Source of the DNA: Pseudomonas caricapapayae
GTDB taxonomy: Bacteria > Pseudomonadota > Gammaproteobacteria > Pseudomonadales > Pseudomonadaceae
Length of the DNA stretch: 64,000 bases
Direction of reading: 5' to 3'
Assembly (NCBI RefSeq): GCF_001400735.1
Contig: NZ_LJPW01000089.1
Location: forward strand, 40,257 to 104,256
Part shown: positions 8,956 through 17,215 of the stretch, in pieces
Position numbering within the stretch: the stretch's first letter is position 1
Layout: every line of letters begins with the position of its first letter
Position numbers and translations under genes: made by a program
The notes under the pieces: generated by a model
Told to the model about the DNA's origin: nothing
Database searches by the model: none
What the model saw: only the letters and a program-made list of their open reading frames with translations

Positions 8956-9298
8956 AAAATCTGCGGCAGCGGTGTTCCAGACCATCATCAACCCTGCTGA
9001 TACTGCTCGCTACTGTGGTGCCTTGACTGAAGCGTCTGCGACGCCACTGCGTATCCGTCAGTTATCCGCTGACCGGCGTCGTTGTGAGGTAGCTGCTTTG
9101 GAAGCCACGATAGCGGGCAGTTGCAGCGCGTAGGCAATGATCCGGCATCCTTGACGCCGTTGCTCATGCGGCTAAAGATGGAAAAATCCGATTGCCGATC
9201 GCATTGACCGTTTCACTGCCCGACGCAATTCGTTTGATCGCCGAGACTGAAACCGGCCTCAGGATAAAAGGTGAAGGCCTTGTTGCTATGGACCGAAC
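8956..9298. other. Intergenic stretch without a clear gene
   Basis: 343 bp between the NTF2-like gene and the WYL regulator. There is no frame with a start, ribosome site and coding character. One rightward frame is open from about 9144 to 9320 (reading ILDAVAHAAKDGKIRLP...) without a start codon and runs into the regulator gene in another frame. It could be a gene remnant, but I could not identify it. Confidence 0.5.
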
Positions 9299-10006
9299 AT
9301 GTCACGCAGCCATCGATTGAATGAACTTATGCAGGTACTCCGCCGCCACCGAGGGGTGGTGTCCGGTCTGGAGCTTGCGCGTGAAACCGGCGTTTCTCTA
9401 CGTACTGTCTATCGTGATGTCGCGACGCTTCAAGAGATGGGAGCTGACATTGAGGGCGAAGCCGGGGTGGGTTATATCCTGCGGCCAGGTTTTCTCTTGC
9501 CGCCGATGTCTTTCACCGAAGAAGAAATTCATGCGCTTGCGGCAGGTGCCCAGTGGGTCATTCGTCAGACGGACGAGGGGCTTGCACGTGCCGCGCAGAA
9601 CGCATTGGCCAAGATCGGGGGCGTGCTTCCAGCCGAGATGCAAAAGGCATTGGACGATGATGGGGTTTATATTGGTCATCAAAAGAAGGATGTTGCTGAA
9701 CTTGATCTGCGCCTTGTCCGCCAGGCAATGCGTGAACAACGCAAGATGCGCATTTTGTATACCGATCAGGCAGGTGTCCTATCGGAACGAACGATTTGGC
9801 CAATCATGTTAGGATTTGTAGAATCTCGGCGTTTTATTGCCGGATGGTGTGAACTCCGCGAGGACTTTCGTTTATTCCGTATTGACCGCATCATCAAGAC
9901 AGAAACCTTAAGTGATTGTTACTCGCGCAACCGTCGCGGACTCGTCAAGCAATGGCGAAGCCAGAGGGCGCTTGCCCGCTTGGCATCGGAGAAGAAAAAC
10001 GCTTGA
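9299..10006 (+). CDS. YafY-type HTH/WYL-domain transcriptional regulator
   Basis: 235 residues. The N-terminal DeoR/HTH_11-type winged helix (RLNELMQVLRRHRGVVSG..LARETGVSLRTVYRD, residues 6-40) is followed by the dimer wing GAGYIL-like sequence GVGYILRPGF and a C-terminal WYL sensor domain from about residue 130 (MRILYTD...RTIWPIMLGF...FIAGWCELREDFRLFRIDRI). YafY-family proteins usually regulate a neighbouring metabolic gene. The likely local target is the NTF2-like gene upstream, but that is inference. Confidence 0.9.
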   Translation: MSRSHRLNELMQVLRRHRGVVSGLELARETGVSLRTVYRDVATLQEMGADIEGEAGVGYILRPGFLLPPMSFTEEEIHALAAGAQWVIRQTDEGLARAAQNALAKIGGVLPAEMQKALDDDGVYIGHQKKDVAELDLRLVRQAMREQRKMRILYTDQAGVLSERTIWPIMLGFVESRRFIAGWCELREDFRLFRIDRIIKTETLSDCYSRNRRGLVKQWRSQRALARLASEKKNA

Positions 10007-10201
10007 TCCGGGCCCCGGCATTGCCTCGAATCCTCACCCGCTAGAATGCTGCAAGACCTCCTGCGAAGTCGTAGTTGTTTACAGCATGAGCGTCCGGCCA
10101 CTCAGTCGTGCGCGGCTAAGCGGGTTGATACCTGTTATGTGGCAGCAGCTCCCCGGTTCCGCGCCCGCTGCGTAGGCAACCTGCCGCCGTCTCGAGAAAA
10201 C

Positions 10202-10441
10202 CTACCTCCTCAGCGCTACAGCCTCTGCCACAAGGCACTCCAGCGCAAACTGCTCTGTGTACGTCATCTGAATCGGCGTGGTCTCGCCCTTGACGGTCCT
10301 TTCGCCCTCGAGGATGTAGCGAATGCGTTTGTCAGTGACTCCGATACGCTTGGCGATCCATGAGGGCGTCTGGCCGATGCGCGAGATCAGCTTGTCGGCG
10401 TATTCGGTGGAAGGGTTATAGAGTTCTGCGTTGGGTGTCAT
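10202..10441 (-). CDS. Small helix-turn-helix protein
   Basis: 79 residues. Residues 22-46 (IGQTPSWIAKRIGVTDKRIRYILEG) have the spacing of a Cro/XRE-like helix-turn-helix, and the C-terminal part is helical with no recognised ligand domain. No good Shine-Dalgarno lies before the ATG. It is flanked by about 195 bp and 180 bp of non-coding sequence and is probably a single-gene unit. DNA binding is likely; targets are unknown. Confidence 0.7.
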   Translation of the reverse strand: MTPNAELYNPSTEYADKLISRIGQTPSWIAKRIGVTDKRIRYILEGERTVKGETTPIQMTYTEQFALECLVAEAVALRR

Positions 10442-10619
10442 GGGGTGTCCGGAGGGAGGTCAGGCGCTATAGATGCGGGGAAGTATGCAGCACGGTGGGG
10501 GATTCGTCGCTGTGGCGGTGAGCAATAGACGTTCACTGGGCAGCGGTTGAGAGATTTTCTTGATGAGCAAGCGCCTGATTGGCGAGTGAGGCGATCCTTC
10601 GCCCTTCAGCCAGCAGCGA

Positions 10620-12926
10620 TCAGAGTTTCACCCCTAGCGTCACAAACGCACTGCGCGGTGTGCCCACCTGAAGAACCTGCAAATTGCCTGCCGGGTCGCT
10701 GGCTGCGCTGGCGTCGGTGTTGAGGGTGGAGATGTAGCGCTTGTCGAACAGGTTGACCATGTTCAGTGACAAGGTGGTGTCTTTGATGGCACCGAGTTTG
10801 CCGAAGTCATAGCCCAGGTTGGCGTTCGCCAGCCAATAGCCGCTGACGCTGGAATCGTTGGTGTAGGTGTAATAGCGCTTGCTGATGTAGTTGCCCTGCA
10901 GGCCGGCATTCCAATGCTGCCAATTCCAGTCCAGATTGCTCGAATACATCAGTTTCGGAGTATCCACGACGGTTTTGTCTTTCACATGAACGGTGCTGCC
11001 GCCGCTGCTGTAGTCATCATCGTAAGTGCTGCGGTTGTAGGACATCGAGTTGGACCAGCGCCAGTGCTCGTCGGGCGTCAGGCCGAATGACAGTTCCAGA
11101 CCACGGCTGGTGACCGAGCCGACGTTGGCGACCCCGTTCTGACAGATGACGATGCCGGTACAGTTGGTGATGGCCACCAGGCGATTATCGAATCTGGTGT
11201 TATAGATTGCCGCCGAGGCCGAATACAGTGGGGTGCTGCGGCGCAGGCCCAGTTCGACGGTTTTCGAGGTCTCGGGTTTCAGGTCCTTGAAGCCGTTTTG
11301 CGCATCTACTGCGCTCTGCGTCGTGAAGAACGGGCTGTAGCCGCCACTTGGAAACGCTGCCATGTTTTCCGAGTAAGACGTAAAGACTTCATCGTCCTTG
11401 TCGAGTTTGTAGGTCGCGCCTACTTGCGGCAAAAATCTGTCCCGCGCTTCCAGCGAGCCGCTGGCATAACCGCCACCTTTGCCTTCGGCGGTCGAGGTGG
11501 TCACCGTGTTTTTCGCTCCGAACTCAAGCTTGAGACGATCATCGAGCAGGGTGTAGGTGTCACGCAGGTAGAACTGCCGGGTCAGGTCGTTGTAACTCTG
11601 GTCCAGCACCGTCGCCGCCTGCCTCAGACCGTTGGTTTTGACGATGTGGTTTTGCGGCGTCGCATTGGTGGTATCGAACAGGTAGCGGGCGATGTCGTTC
11701 TTGTTCGACTGAATCCAGAACCCGCCCTGAATTTCATGCTGGCCCAGGTAGTAGGTCAGCGAACTCTGGAAACCGGTTCGATCGATGCCATACACCGTGC
11801 TGCGAATCGAGTTGCTGGGCACCGTGGTCGAGCCGCTGGTGAAGACGAACGGGTAATACGAGTTGCCCCGGCCCGAGTCATGGTGGTGATAGACGGTCGC
11901 GTCCAGAACCAGATCATCGGTCAGCGAGAAGTTGCCGTTGAGGATGTCCAGTTCGTCATCGCGCAGGCTGCTGGCGTTGTAGGTCGCGTCGCCCGCACTG
12001 GTCACACCGCCGGTATAGATGCCGTTGGCTGCATTCACCGCACGGGTCCAGTCCGGCGTGTAGTAGCTCCAGTTGTAACCCAGGCGCTGGATGATGCTCT
12101 TCGACAGGCTGGGCAGATTGGCTTCATCGTGAGACGAGGTGCTGTGGAAGAAGCTCACGCGGTTGTCGCCGAAGTTGTAATTGACCTTGGCGTTCACCGC
12201 ATCGGATTTTTGCGGGTTGTCGTGGCCTTTCCAGGCGTCGGCGTCGTACTTTTCTCCCGATACATAAGCGGACAGGCCATTGTATTCGCCTGTGTCGACG
12301 CGCATGAAGGTGCGCGAAGTGTCGTAACTGCCCAGGGTCTGTGACAGTCGCGCGCCGAACGCCTTGTCCGGGTTGGAGCTGGTGAACTGAATGGTGCCGC
12401 CCAGATCACTGTTCGACGCCGTACCCAGCGAGCCGATGCCGGGAGCCACTTCGCTGGTTGCGATGTTTTCCGCAATGATCGCCCGGGTGATGCTCAGGCC
12501 GTTGAAGTTGCCGAAGCTCATGTTGCCGAGCGTGACGCCGTCCAGCGTGTAGCCCAGGTGGTGCATATCAAAACCGCGCAGACTGATGCGCTGGCTGCCT
12601 TCTTCACGGCCCAGCGGGTCGCCGGACTGGAAGTTGACCCCCGGCAACCGTTGCAGAACCTTCAGCGGGCTGGTGCCTGCGGAATAAGCGGTCACGTCCT
12701 TTTGCGTAACGCGCTGCACCTGACGGGTTTCACCCTGGCCAATCACCGACACTGTGCCCAGTGTCATGGCCGCCGCGTCTTCGCCAGCCGGTGCCGTTAC
12801 CGGGATTGGCATGTCATCGTCGGCCTGAATGAACGGGCTGACCAGGCACAGTGAATTCAATGAAACCAGCAGCGCGAGGCGCGTTACCGGGAATCGAGAG
12901 GCGCGCGGTATCAATCGATTGTTCAT
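10620..12926 (-). CDS. TonB-dependent outer-membrane receptor
   Basis: 768 residues. The signal peptide ends around FIQADDD and is followed by a TonB-box-like GTVSVIGQG and a plug domain (SLRGFDMHHLGYTLDGV, about residues 115-135; NSDLGGTIQF). The remainder is a 22-strand-type barrel with many alternating aromatic strands, including the NLFDKRYIST block near the end. It imports a large substrate through the outer membrane using TonB energy. It is the last gene of the tonB-exbB-exbD operon, 74 bp after exbD, so it has a dedicated energiser. Substrate unknown; no FecA-type signalling extension is seen. Confidence 0.92.
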   Translation of the reverse strand: MNNRLIPRASRFPVTRLALLVSLNSLCLVSPFIQADDDMPIPVTAPAGEDAAAMTLGTVSVIGQGETRQVQRVTQKDVTAYSAGTSPLKVLQRLPGVNFQSGDPLGREEGSQRISLRGFDMHHLGYTLDGVTLGNMSFGNFNGLSITRAIIAENIATSEVAPGIGSLGTASNSDLGGTIQFTSSNPDKAFGARLSQTLGSYDTSRTFMRVDTGEYNGLSAYVSGEKYDADAWKGHDNPQKSDAVNAKVNYNFGDNRVSFFHSTSSHDEANLPSLSKSIIQRLGYNWSYYTPDWTRAVNAANGIYTGGVTSAGDATYNASSLRDDELDILNGNFSLTDDLVLDATVYHHHDSGRGNSYYPFVFTSGSTTVPSNSIRSTVYGIDRTGFQSSLTYYLGQHEIQGGFWIQSNKNDIARYLFDTTNATPQNHIVKTNGLRQAATVLDQSYNDLTRQFYLRDTYTLLDDRLKLEFGAKNTVTTSTAEGKGGGYASGSLEARDRFLPQVGATYKLDKDDEVFTSYSENMAAFPSGGYSPFFTTQSAVDAQNGFKDLKPETSKTVELGLRRSTPLYSASAAIYNTRFDNRLVAITNCTGIVICQNGVANVGSVTSRGLELSFGLTPDEHWRWSNSMSYNRSTYDDDYSSGGSTVHVKDKTVVDTPKLMYSSNLDWNWQHWNAGLQGNYISKRYYTYTNDSSVSGYWLANANLGYDFGKLGAIKDTTLSLNMVNLFDKRYISTLNTDASAASDPAGNLQVLQVGTPRSAFVTLGVKL

Positions 12927-12999
12927 GAAAAGGTTTTCCTGGGGGCGTCAGGGGGCCGCGCTTGCGGCGGGTCATGGGGTTAACGACAGGTTTTTTGTG

Positions 13000-13404
13000 T
13001 CAGGGGCTTTCGGTAATCACCGACAGGCGACTGATGCCGGTTTTCTGCACATCGGCCAGCACCTGAGCAACGCGGCCATAGCCTGTGGCCTGATCGGCGC
13101 GCAGGCTGACCGCAACGTCCGGGTCTTTGTTGTGCAAGGCTTGCAGCAGGTCCGGCAGGTGTTCCAGCGCGACCGCTTCACTGTCGATGAACACGCCGCC
13201 ACTGGCGTCGATACTCACAACCACCGGGCTGGCCTGATCCAGTGAGGTGGTGGCGACAGTTTGCGGCAGGTCGAGCGGGATCGCGTTGTTGAGCAGCGGG
13301 GCGGTAACGATGAAGGTCACCAGTAGCACCAGCATTACGTCCACCAGGGGCGTAATGTTGATGTCGCTGATTGCGTCGTCATCACTGGACGTGGAGAAGG
13401 ACAT
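13000..13404 (-). CDS. exbD: ExbD-type energy-transduction protein
   Basis: 134 residues of the ExbD/TolR family. There is one membrane helix near the N terminus in the canonical sequence INITPLVDVMLVLLVTF; the Asp at residue 22 is the conserved proton-path acid. A periplasmic domain of about 95 residues follows. With ExbB it forms the proton-driven motor for TonB. The start lies 1 bp after the exbB stop and the gene is followed by the receptor. TolR is similar, but the tonB and receptor neighbours make ExbD the better name. Confidence 0.92.
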   Translation of the reverse strand: MSFSTSSDDDAISDINITPLVDVMLVLLVTFIVTAPLLNNAIPLDLPQTVATTSLDQASPVVVSIDASGGVFIDSEAVALEHLPDLLQALHNKDPDVAVSLRADQATGYGRVAQVLADVQKTGISRLSVITESP

Positions 13405-13405
13405 G

Positions 13406-14098
13406 TCAGCTCACTCCTTTCAGGTTGGGGGCCGTCTTGTCGCGGTTGTCGGGCTGCAGCCGGAAGGCGTTGCGTTGTGAAAGATTGAGGAAGTCCACAG
13501 CGAACTCCTCAAGGTCCGCGATCACCAGCTTCAGGCGCCGTCCGAAGAAGTTGTAAGCCAGCACTGCGGGCACCGCGACTGCGATGCCGACGCCGGTCGC
13601 CACCAGCGCTTCGCCAATAGGCCCGGCGACCACCGCAATGCTCGCCGACCTGGCCTGGCTGATCGCGCTGAGTGCATGAATGATCCCGAACACTGTGCCG
13701 AACAGGCCGATGAAGGGCGCGGTGCTGCCGATCGACGCCAGCAGAATCATGCCGCTTTCCAGGCGACGACGTTCCTTGTGGATCTGCTGGCGCAGGCTGC
13801 GCTCCAGCAAGTCCTGGCGGTTCCAGCTGTGGCCCAGGTCCGGCGAGTCGTGAGGCGCTGCGAGCGCCTGCGCGCCGGCATCAGTCAAGCGTGCCAGGCT
13901 GCCTTCACTGTGCGGCAGGTGCAGCGCATTTTTCAGATCGCGAGCGGCCCAGAACTGTGCGGCGTAGCGTCGGTTCTGACGCATCAGTCGCCAGTGCTGA
14001 AACGACTTGCCGAGTAAAAGCGCCCAGGTCACCAGCGAGAAAATCACCAGCAGGGTCATTGAGGATTGGGTGATGAGTACGGAGTAAGCGGTGTTCAT
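13406..14098 (-). CDS. exbB: ExbB-type MotA/TolQ/ExbB proton channel
   Basis: 230 residues. Three membrane segments are visible: SSMTLLVIFSLVTWALLLGK near the N terminus, a pair around ILLASIGSTAPFIGLFGTVFGII and, after the conserved GPIGEALVATGVGIAVAVPAV, the third. These motifs define the MotA/TolQ/ExbB family. It couples the proton gradient to TonB movement with ExbD. It lies 10 bp after tonB and 1 bp before exbD in the leftward operon. Confidence 0.93.
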   Translation of the reverse strand: MNTAYSVLITQSSMTLLVIFSLVTWALLLGKSFQHWRLMRQNRRYAAQFWAARDLKNALHLPHSEGSLARLTDAGAQALAAPHDSPDLGHSWNRQDLLERSLRQQIHKERRRLESGMILLASIGSTAPFIGLFGTVFGIIHALSAISQARSASIAVVAGPIGEALVATGVGIAVAVPAVLAYNFFGRRLKLVIADLEEFAVDFLNLSQRNAFRLQPDNRDKTAPNLKGVS

Positions 14099-14108
14099 GA
14101 CGTAAACC

Positions 14109-14903
14109 TCAGCGTGCGAGTTTGAAAGCCAGGGGCACGTTGACCCAGCCTTCTACCGGGGTGTCGCCACGTTTGGCGGGAATAAAGGTCCATTGCCGGA
14201 CAGCGGCCTGCGCAGCTTCATCCAGCGCCGGGACGCCGCTGCTTTGCAGCACTTGCACCTGATCGGTACGTCCGTTGGGCAGCACATGGACACGTAGCAG
14301 CGTCGTACCTTCCTGATGCCGGCGCGCAGCGGCGGGTGGATAGACCGGAGGCGGATTGTCGAGATAACCGGCCCGGCCTATCGGTGCTGTGGTGGTCTTG
14401 GTTGCCGCAGGCGTCTGTGTCGCCACTGGTGCCGGTGTTGGCGGGGCTGCGGAGGGTGTCGGCGCAGCAGGTTTGGCGACCGCTTTTGTCGGTGCGGCTT
14501 TGGGCAGTGCCTTGGGTTTGGGCGACTCGGCAGGCTTTGGCTCCGCTGACGCTGCCTTGGGGGCTGGCGGCTGCGGTTCGGGCTGAGCGGCTGGCTCGGA
14601 GGGCGTCGGTTGGGCAGTCGGCGGCGAAACCGGTGGCGGTACCCATTGCACGGTGATTGGCAGCGGAGGGGCTGGTTCAGGCACATGCGGCTGATCAACC
14701 GTCAGCCACCATGCCAGTGCACCATGCAGCCCGATCGCAAGCGCAATCGCCAACGCGTTTGCCAGCCATGGTCTTGGCGCAGCCTTGCTCTGTTGCTGCA
14801 CAGCAAGTGCCGACGGGGCAATAGTGCGGTCGTCCACAGCCTGTTCTGGCCATTGACGCAGTTGAAGCGGTGGCGATCGGCGGGACAGTATCAGCGTTGA
14901 CAT
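14109..14903 (-). CDS. tonB: TonB energy-transducer protein
   Basis: 264 residues. A cytoplasmic leader of about 45 residues precedes one membrane helix (NALAIALAIGLHGALAWWL). A long Pro/Ala/Lys-rich spacer spans about residues 75-175, then comes the C-terminal domain with the classic YPPAARR..EGTTLLRVHVLPNGR..., VLQSSGVPALDEAA and VRQWTFIPAKRG. This domain contacts the TonB box of receptors. It is the first gene of the leftward operon whose last gene is a receptor, which suggests a TonB dedicated to that receptor rather than the housekeeping copy. The leader before the membrane helix is longer than in E. coli TonB. Confidence 0.93.
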   Translation of the reverse strand: MSTLILSRRSPPLQLRQWPEQAVDDRTIAPSALAVQQQSKAAPRPWLANALAIALAIGLHGALAWWLTVDQPHVPEPAPPLPITVQWVPPPVSPPTAQPTPSEPAAQPEPQPPAPKAASAEPKPAESPKPKALPKAAPTKAVAKPAAPTPSAAPPTPAPVATQTPAATKTTTAPIGRAGYLDNPPPVYPPAAARRHQEGTTLLRVHVLPNGRTDQVQVLQSSGVPALDEAAQAAVRQWTFIPAKRGDTPVEGWVNVPLAFKLAR

Positions 14904-14974
14904 GAGTTCAGCTCACCCTTGAAGGAATACGGGCCTGACGCCTTGGCGAAGGGCTCGTTTCAACTGGAGCTGAT

Positions 14975-14999
14975 ATTAATACTCTCTGTGTGTATTAAT
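14975..14999. promoter_or_regulatory. Inverted repeat upstream of tonB operon
   Basis: ATTAATAC (14975-14982) and GTATTAAT (14992-14999) form a perfect 8-bp inverted repeat with a 9-bp spacer, about 70 bp upstream of tonB. It is the most A+T-rich part of the 319-bp gap between the tonB operon and the FAH gene and could be an operator or promoter core. It does not read as a good Fur box. The rest of the gap shows no convincing gene. Confidence 0.4.
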
Positions 15000-15222
15000 T
15001 ATGACCGCGGGCATTGATGCGGATTTTCCGGCACCAATGTGGGCGCTGCTTGTCAGCCAGTCGTTCGTAAATTTCATTAGGCAAGGCAGCCGTTGCAGTG
15101 CTATCTGTCCAGACCCAACGGGTTCGCCTCTGCCGCGAATACCGATTGCCGCGCGGGTCGAGCGACAGGGCGTCATCCTTTGAATCCGCGGTTTACACCT
15201 TGGACAAAAACGGGAGAACTCG

Positions 15223-16071
15223 ATGAAATTGCTTCGTTACGGCGAGAAAGGCCAGGAAAAGCCAGGCCTTCTTGATGCTGACCACCAAATCCGCGACCTG
15301 TCCGCGCATGTCGAGGACATCGCTGGCGATGCCTTGAGCCCTGCAGGTCTTGCACGCCTGGCTGCGCTCGATCCCGAGAGCCTGCCTCTGGTTGCGGGTC
15401 AGCCGCGTATCGGGGCGCGTGTCGGGCAGGTCGGCAAGTTTATCTGCATAGGCCTGAACTACGCCGACCACGCTGCCGAATCGCGCATGGAAGTGCCGAA
15501 GGAGCCCATCCTGTTCAACAAGTGGACCAGCGCAATCTGCGGTCCGAACGACAACGTCGAAATCCCTCGCGGCTCGCTCAAGACTGACTGGGAGGTCGAG
15601 CTGGGCGTCGTCATCGGCAAGGGCGGCCGCTACATCGACGAGGCCGTTGCCATGGAGCATGTGGCTGGCTATTGCGTGATCAACGATGTGTCCGAGCGCG
15701 AATGGCAGCTTGAGCGCGGTGGAACCTGGGACAAGGGTAAAGGCTTCGATACCTTCGGCCCGCTAGGCCCGTGGCTGGTGACCTGCGATGAGGTCGCCGA
15801 CCCTCACTCGCTCGACCTGTGGCTGGAGGTTGACGGGCATCGTTATCAGCATGGCAATACGCGAACGCTGATATTCAGCGTTCCGCAATTGATCGCTTAC
15901 CTCAGCCGTTGCATGAGTCTGCAACCGGGGGATGTCATCTCGACCGGTACGCCGCCGGGTGTGGGGATGGGTGTCAAGCCGGAGCCGGTCTTCCTGCGTG
16001 CGGGGCAACGCATGCGTCTGGGGATTACCGGGTTGGGCGAGCAGAATCAGTTGACCGTTGCGGCCGACTGA
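15223..16071 (+). CDS. Fumarylacetoacetate hydrolase family protein
   Basis: 282 residues. The C-terminal FAH domain carries the family metal ligands, Glu 124 and Glu 126 in DWEVELGVVIG and Asp 155 in VINDVSERE, plus the substrate-loop GLNYADHAAES (77-87) and the ending STGTPPGVGMG. FAH members cleave or hydrate C-C bonds of beta-diketo acids or act on ureidoglycolate; closely related proteins are often named ureidoglycolate lyase or 2-keto-4-pentenoate hydratase. The context gives no pathway, so the substrate is left open. The start follows CGGGAGAACTCG with good spacing. Confidence 0.88.
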   Translation: MKLLRYGEKGQEKPGLLDADHQIRDLSAHVEDIAGDALSPAGLARLAALDPESLPLVAGQPRIGARVGQVGKFICIGLNYADHAAESRMEVPKEPILFNKWTSAICGPNDNVEIPRGSLKTDWEVELGVVIGKGGRYIDEAVAMEHVAGYCVINDVSEREWQLERGGTWDKGKGFDTFGPLGPWLVTCDEVADPHSLDLWLEVDGHRYQHGNTRTLIFSVPQLIAYLSRCMSLQPGDVISTGTPPGVGMGVKPEPVFLRAGQRMRLGITGLGEQNQLTVAAD

Positions 16072-16082
16072 TTCGCTGTGTG

Positions 16083-16107
16083 CAGGGAGTCGGCAATTGA
16101 CTCCCTG
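16083..16107. terminator. Hairpin between convergent genes
   Basis: CAGGGAGTC (16083-16091) and GACTCCCTG (16099-16107) form a perfect 9-bp stem with a 7-nt loop in the 48-bp gap between the FAH gene and the convergent hydrolase gene. It lacks a strong T run, so it may be a processing hairpin or a weak two-way terminator. Confidence 0.6.
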
Positions 16108-16119
16108 TCATACCCGGAA

Positions 16120-16938
16120 TCAGCCCTGCACGAAGGTCAGCAGGTCTTTGTTGAGCGTCTCTGCATGGGTCACCGCAAAACCATGCGGCGCGCCTGGATA
16201 GACCTTCAGTTCGGCACCCTTGATCAGCTCGGCAGCGCGCTTGCCCGAGGCTTCGAAGGGGACCACTTGATCGCCGTCGCCGTGAATCACCAGGGTTGGC
16301 ACATCGATTTTTGCCATGTCCGCACGGAAGTCTGTCGCCGAGAATGCCGTAACGCAGTCCAGCGTGCCTTTGAGCGAGGCGAGCAGGGCAATATTCAGGG
16401 TCTGGGTCAGTACGCCTTCGGAAACCTTCTGTCCTTTGTTCAGGCCGTAGAAAGGCGTGGCGAAATCACTGATGAACTGGGCACGGTCCTTGAGCAGGCC
16501 TTCCTTGATGCCGTCGAACACCGATTTGTCGACGCCTTCCGGATTGTCCTCGGTTTTGAGAAAAAACGGCGTGACCGAGCCCAGCAGGGCCAGTTTGGCA
16601 ACCCGCTCGCTGCCGTATTTAGCGATGTAGCGCGTCACATCGCCACCGCCCATCGAAAAGCCCACCAGCGTCACGTCGCGCAGGTCAAGGTGCCCGATCA
16701 GTTCGGCGATATCGTCAGCAAAGGTGTCGTAGTCATAGCCGGTCCACGGCTGGCTGGAACGGCCGAAGCCGCGGCGGTCAAAAGCGATGGTGCGATAGCC
16801 TCGGCTGCTGAGGTATTCCATCTGGTATTCCCACATGTCCGCATCCAGCGGCCAGCCGTGGCTGAACAGTACCGGCTTGCCCGTGCCCCAGTCCTTGTAA
16901 TAGATCTCGGTGCCATCTTTTGTATTGAACGTGCTCAT
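16120..16938 (-). CDS. Alpha/beta hydrolase, non-heme chloroperoxidase/esterase type
   Basis: 272 residues. The oxyanion-hole sequence SHGWP (27-31), the nucleophile elbow GFSMGG (Ser 96), a late acid in HGDGDQVVP and the catalytic His in PHGFAVTH complete the triad. The length and the YKDWG..PVLFSHGWPL opening match the cofactor-free haloperoxidase/arylesterase group, which hydrolyses esters and performs peracid chemistry. The ATG at 16938 follows AGAGGA by 6-7 nt; an in-frame extension to 17094 lacks such a site. It is monocistronic. Confidence 0.9.
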   Translation of the reverse strand: MSTFNTKDGTEIYYKDWGTGKPVLFSHGWPLDADMWEYQMEYLSSRGYRTIAFDRRGFGRSSQPWTGYDYDTFADDIAELIGHLDLRDVTLVGFSMGGGDVTRYIAKYGSERVAKLALLGSVTPFFLKTEDNPEGVDKSVFDGIKEGLLKDRAQFISDFATPFYGLNKGQKVSEGVLTQTLNIALLASLKGTLDCVTAFSATDFRADMAKIDVPTLVIHGDGDQVVPFEASGKRAAELIKGAELKVYPGAPHGFAVTHAETLNKDLLTFVQG

Positions 16939-17215
16939 GCAGATTCCTCTCGATGTCGGGTTGATCGGGCAAGCGTCGCGGCGAACAGGCTGATGCACGC
17001 CTTCGGCAGCTCCCGATAATTCCGGCAGCCGGCCCTTTGCATAGTTCAGTCGGGAAGACCGAGTGCACTGCCCTGACGCAATTTTTTGAAACATCGGCTC
17101 ATCGTATTTCCCTGCTGCAACCGAACTTGCCGGGCATACGGGAATCAGTTCCTTGGGATCAAAGCGCGCTTTGGTCGGTGCATGGTTTTATTTGTCCATT
17201 GAAGGAGAGAACTGC

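Noticed and set aside
8956..9298. Open stretch reading ILDAVAHAAKDGKIRLP without a start
   Set aside because: I could not link it to a family; it may be a remnant, but one short open frame in GC-rich DNA is weak evidence.
14971..15000. Fur box upstream of tonB
   Set aside because: The inverted repeat ATTAATAC-N9-GTATTAAT does not fit the GATAATGATAATCATTATC pattern in spacing or sequence.
15001..15183. 60-codon rightward frame in the tonB-FAH gap
   Set aside because: There is no Shine-Dalgarno, no recognisable fold and poor codon bias; the region looks like a promoter.
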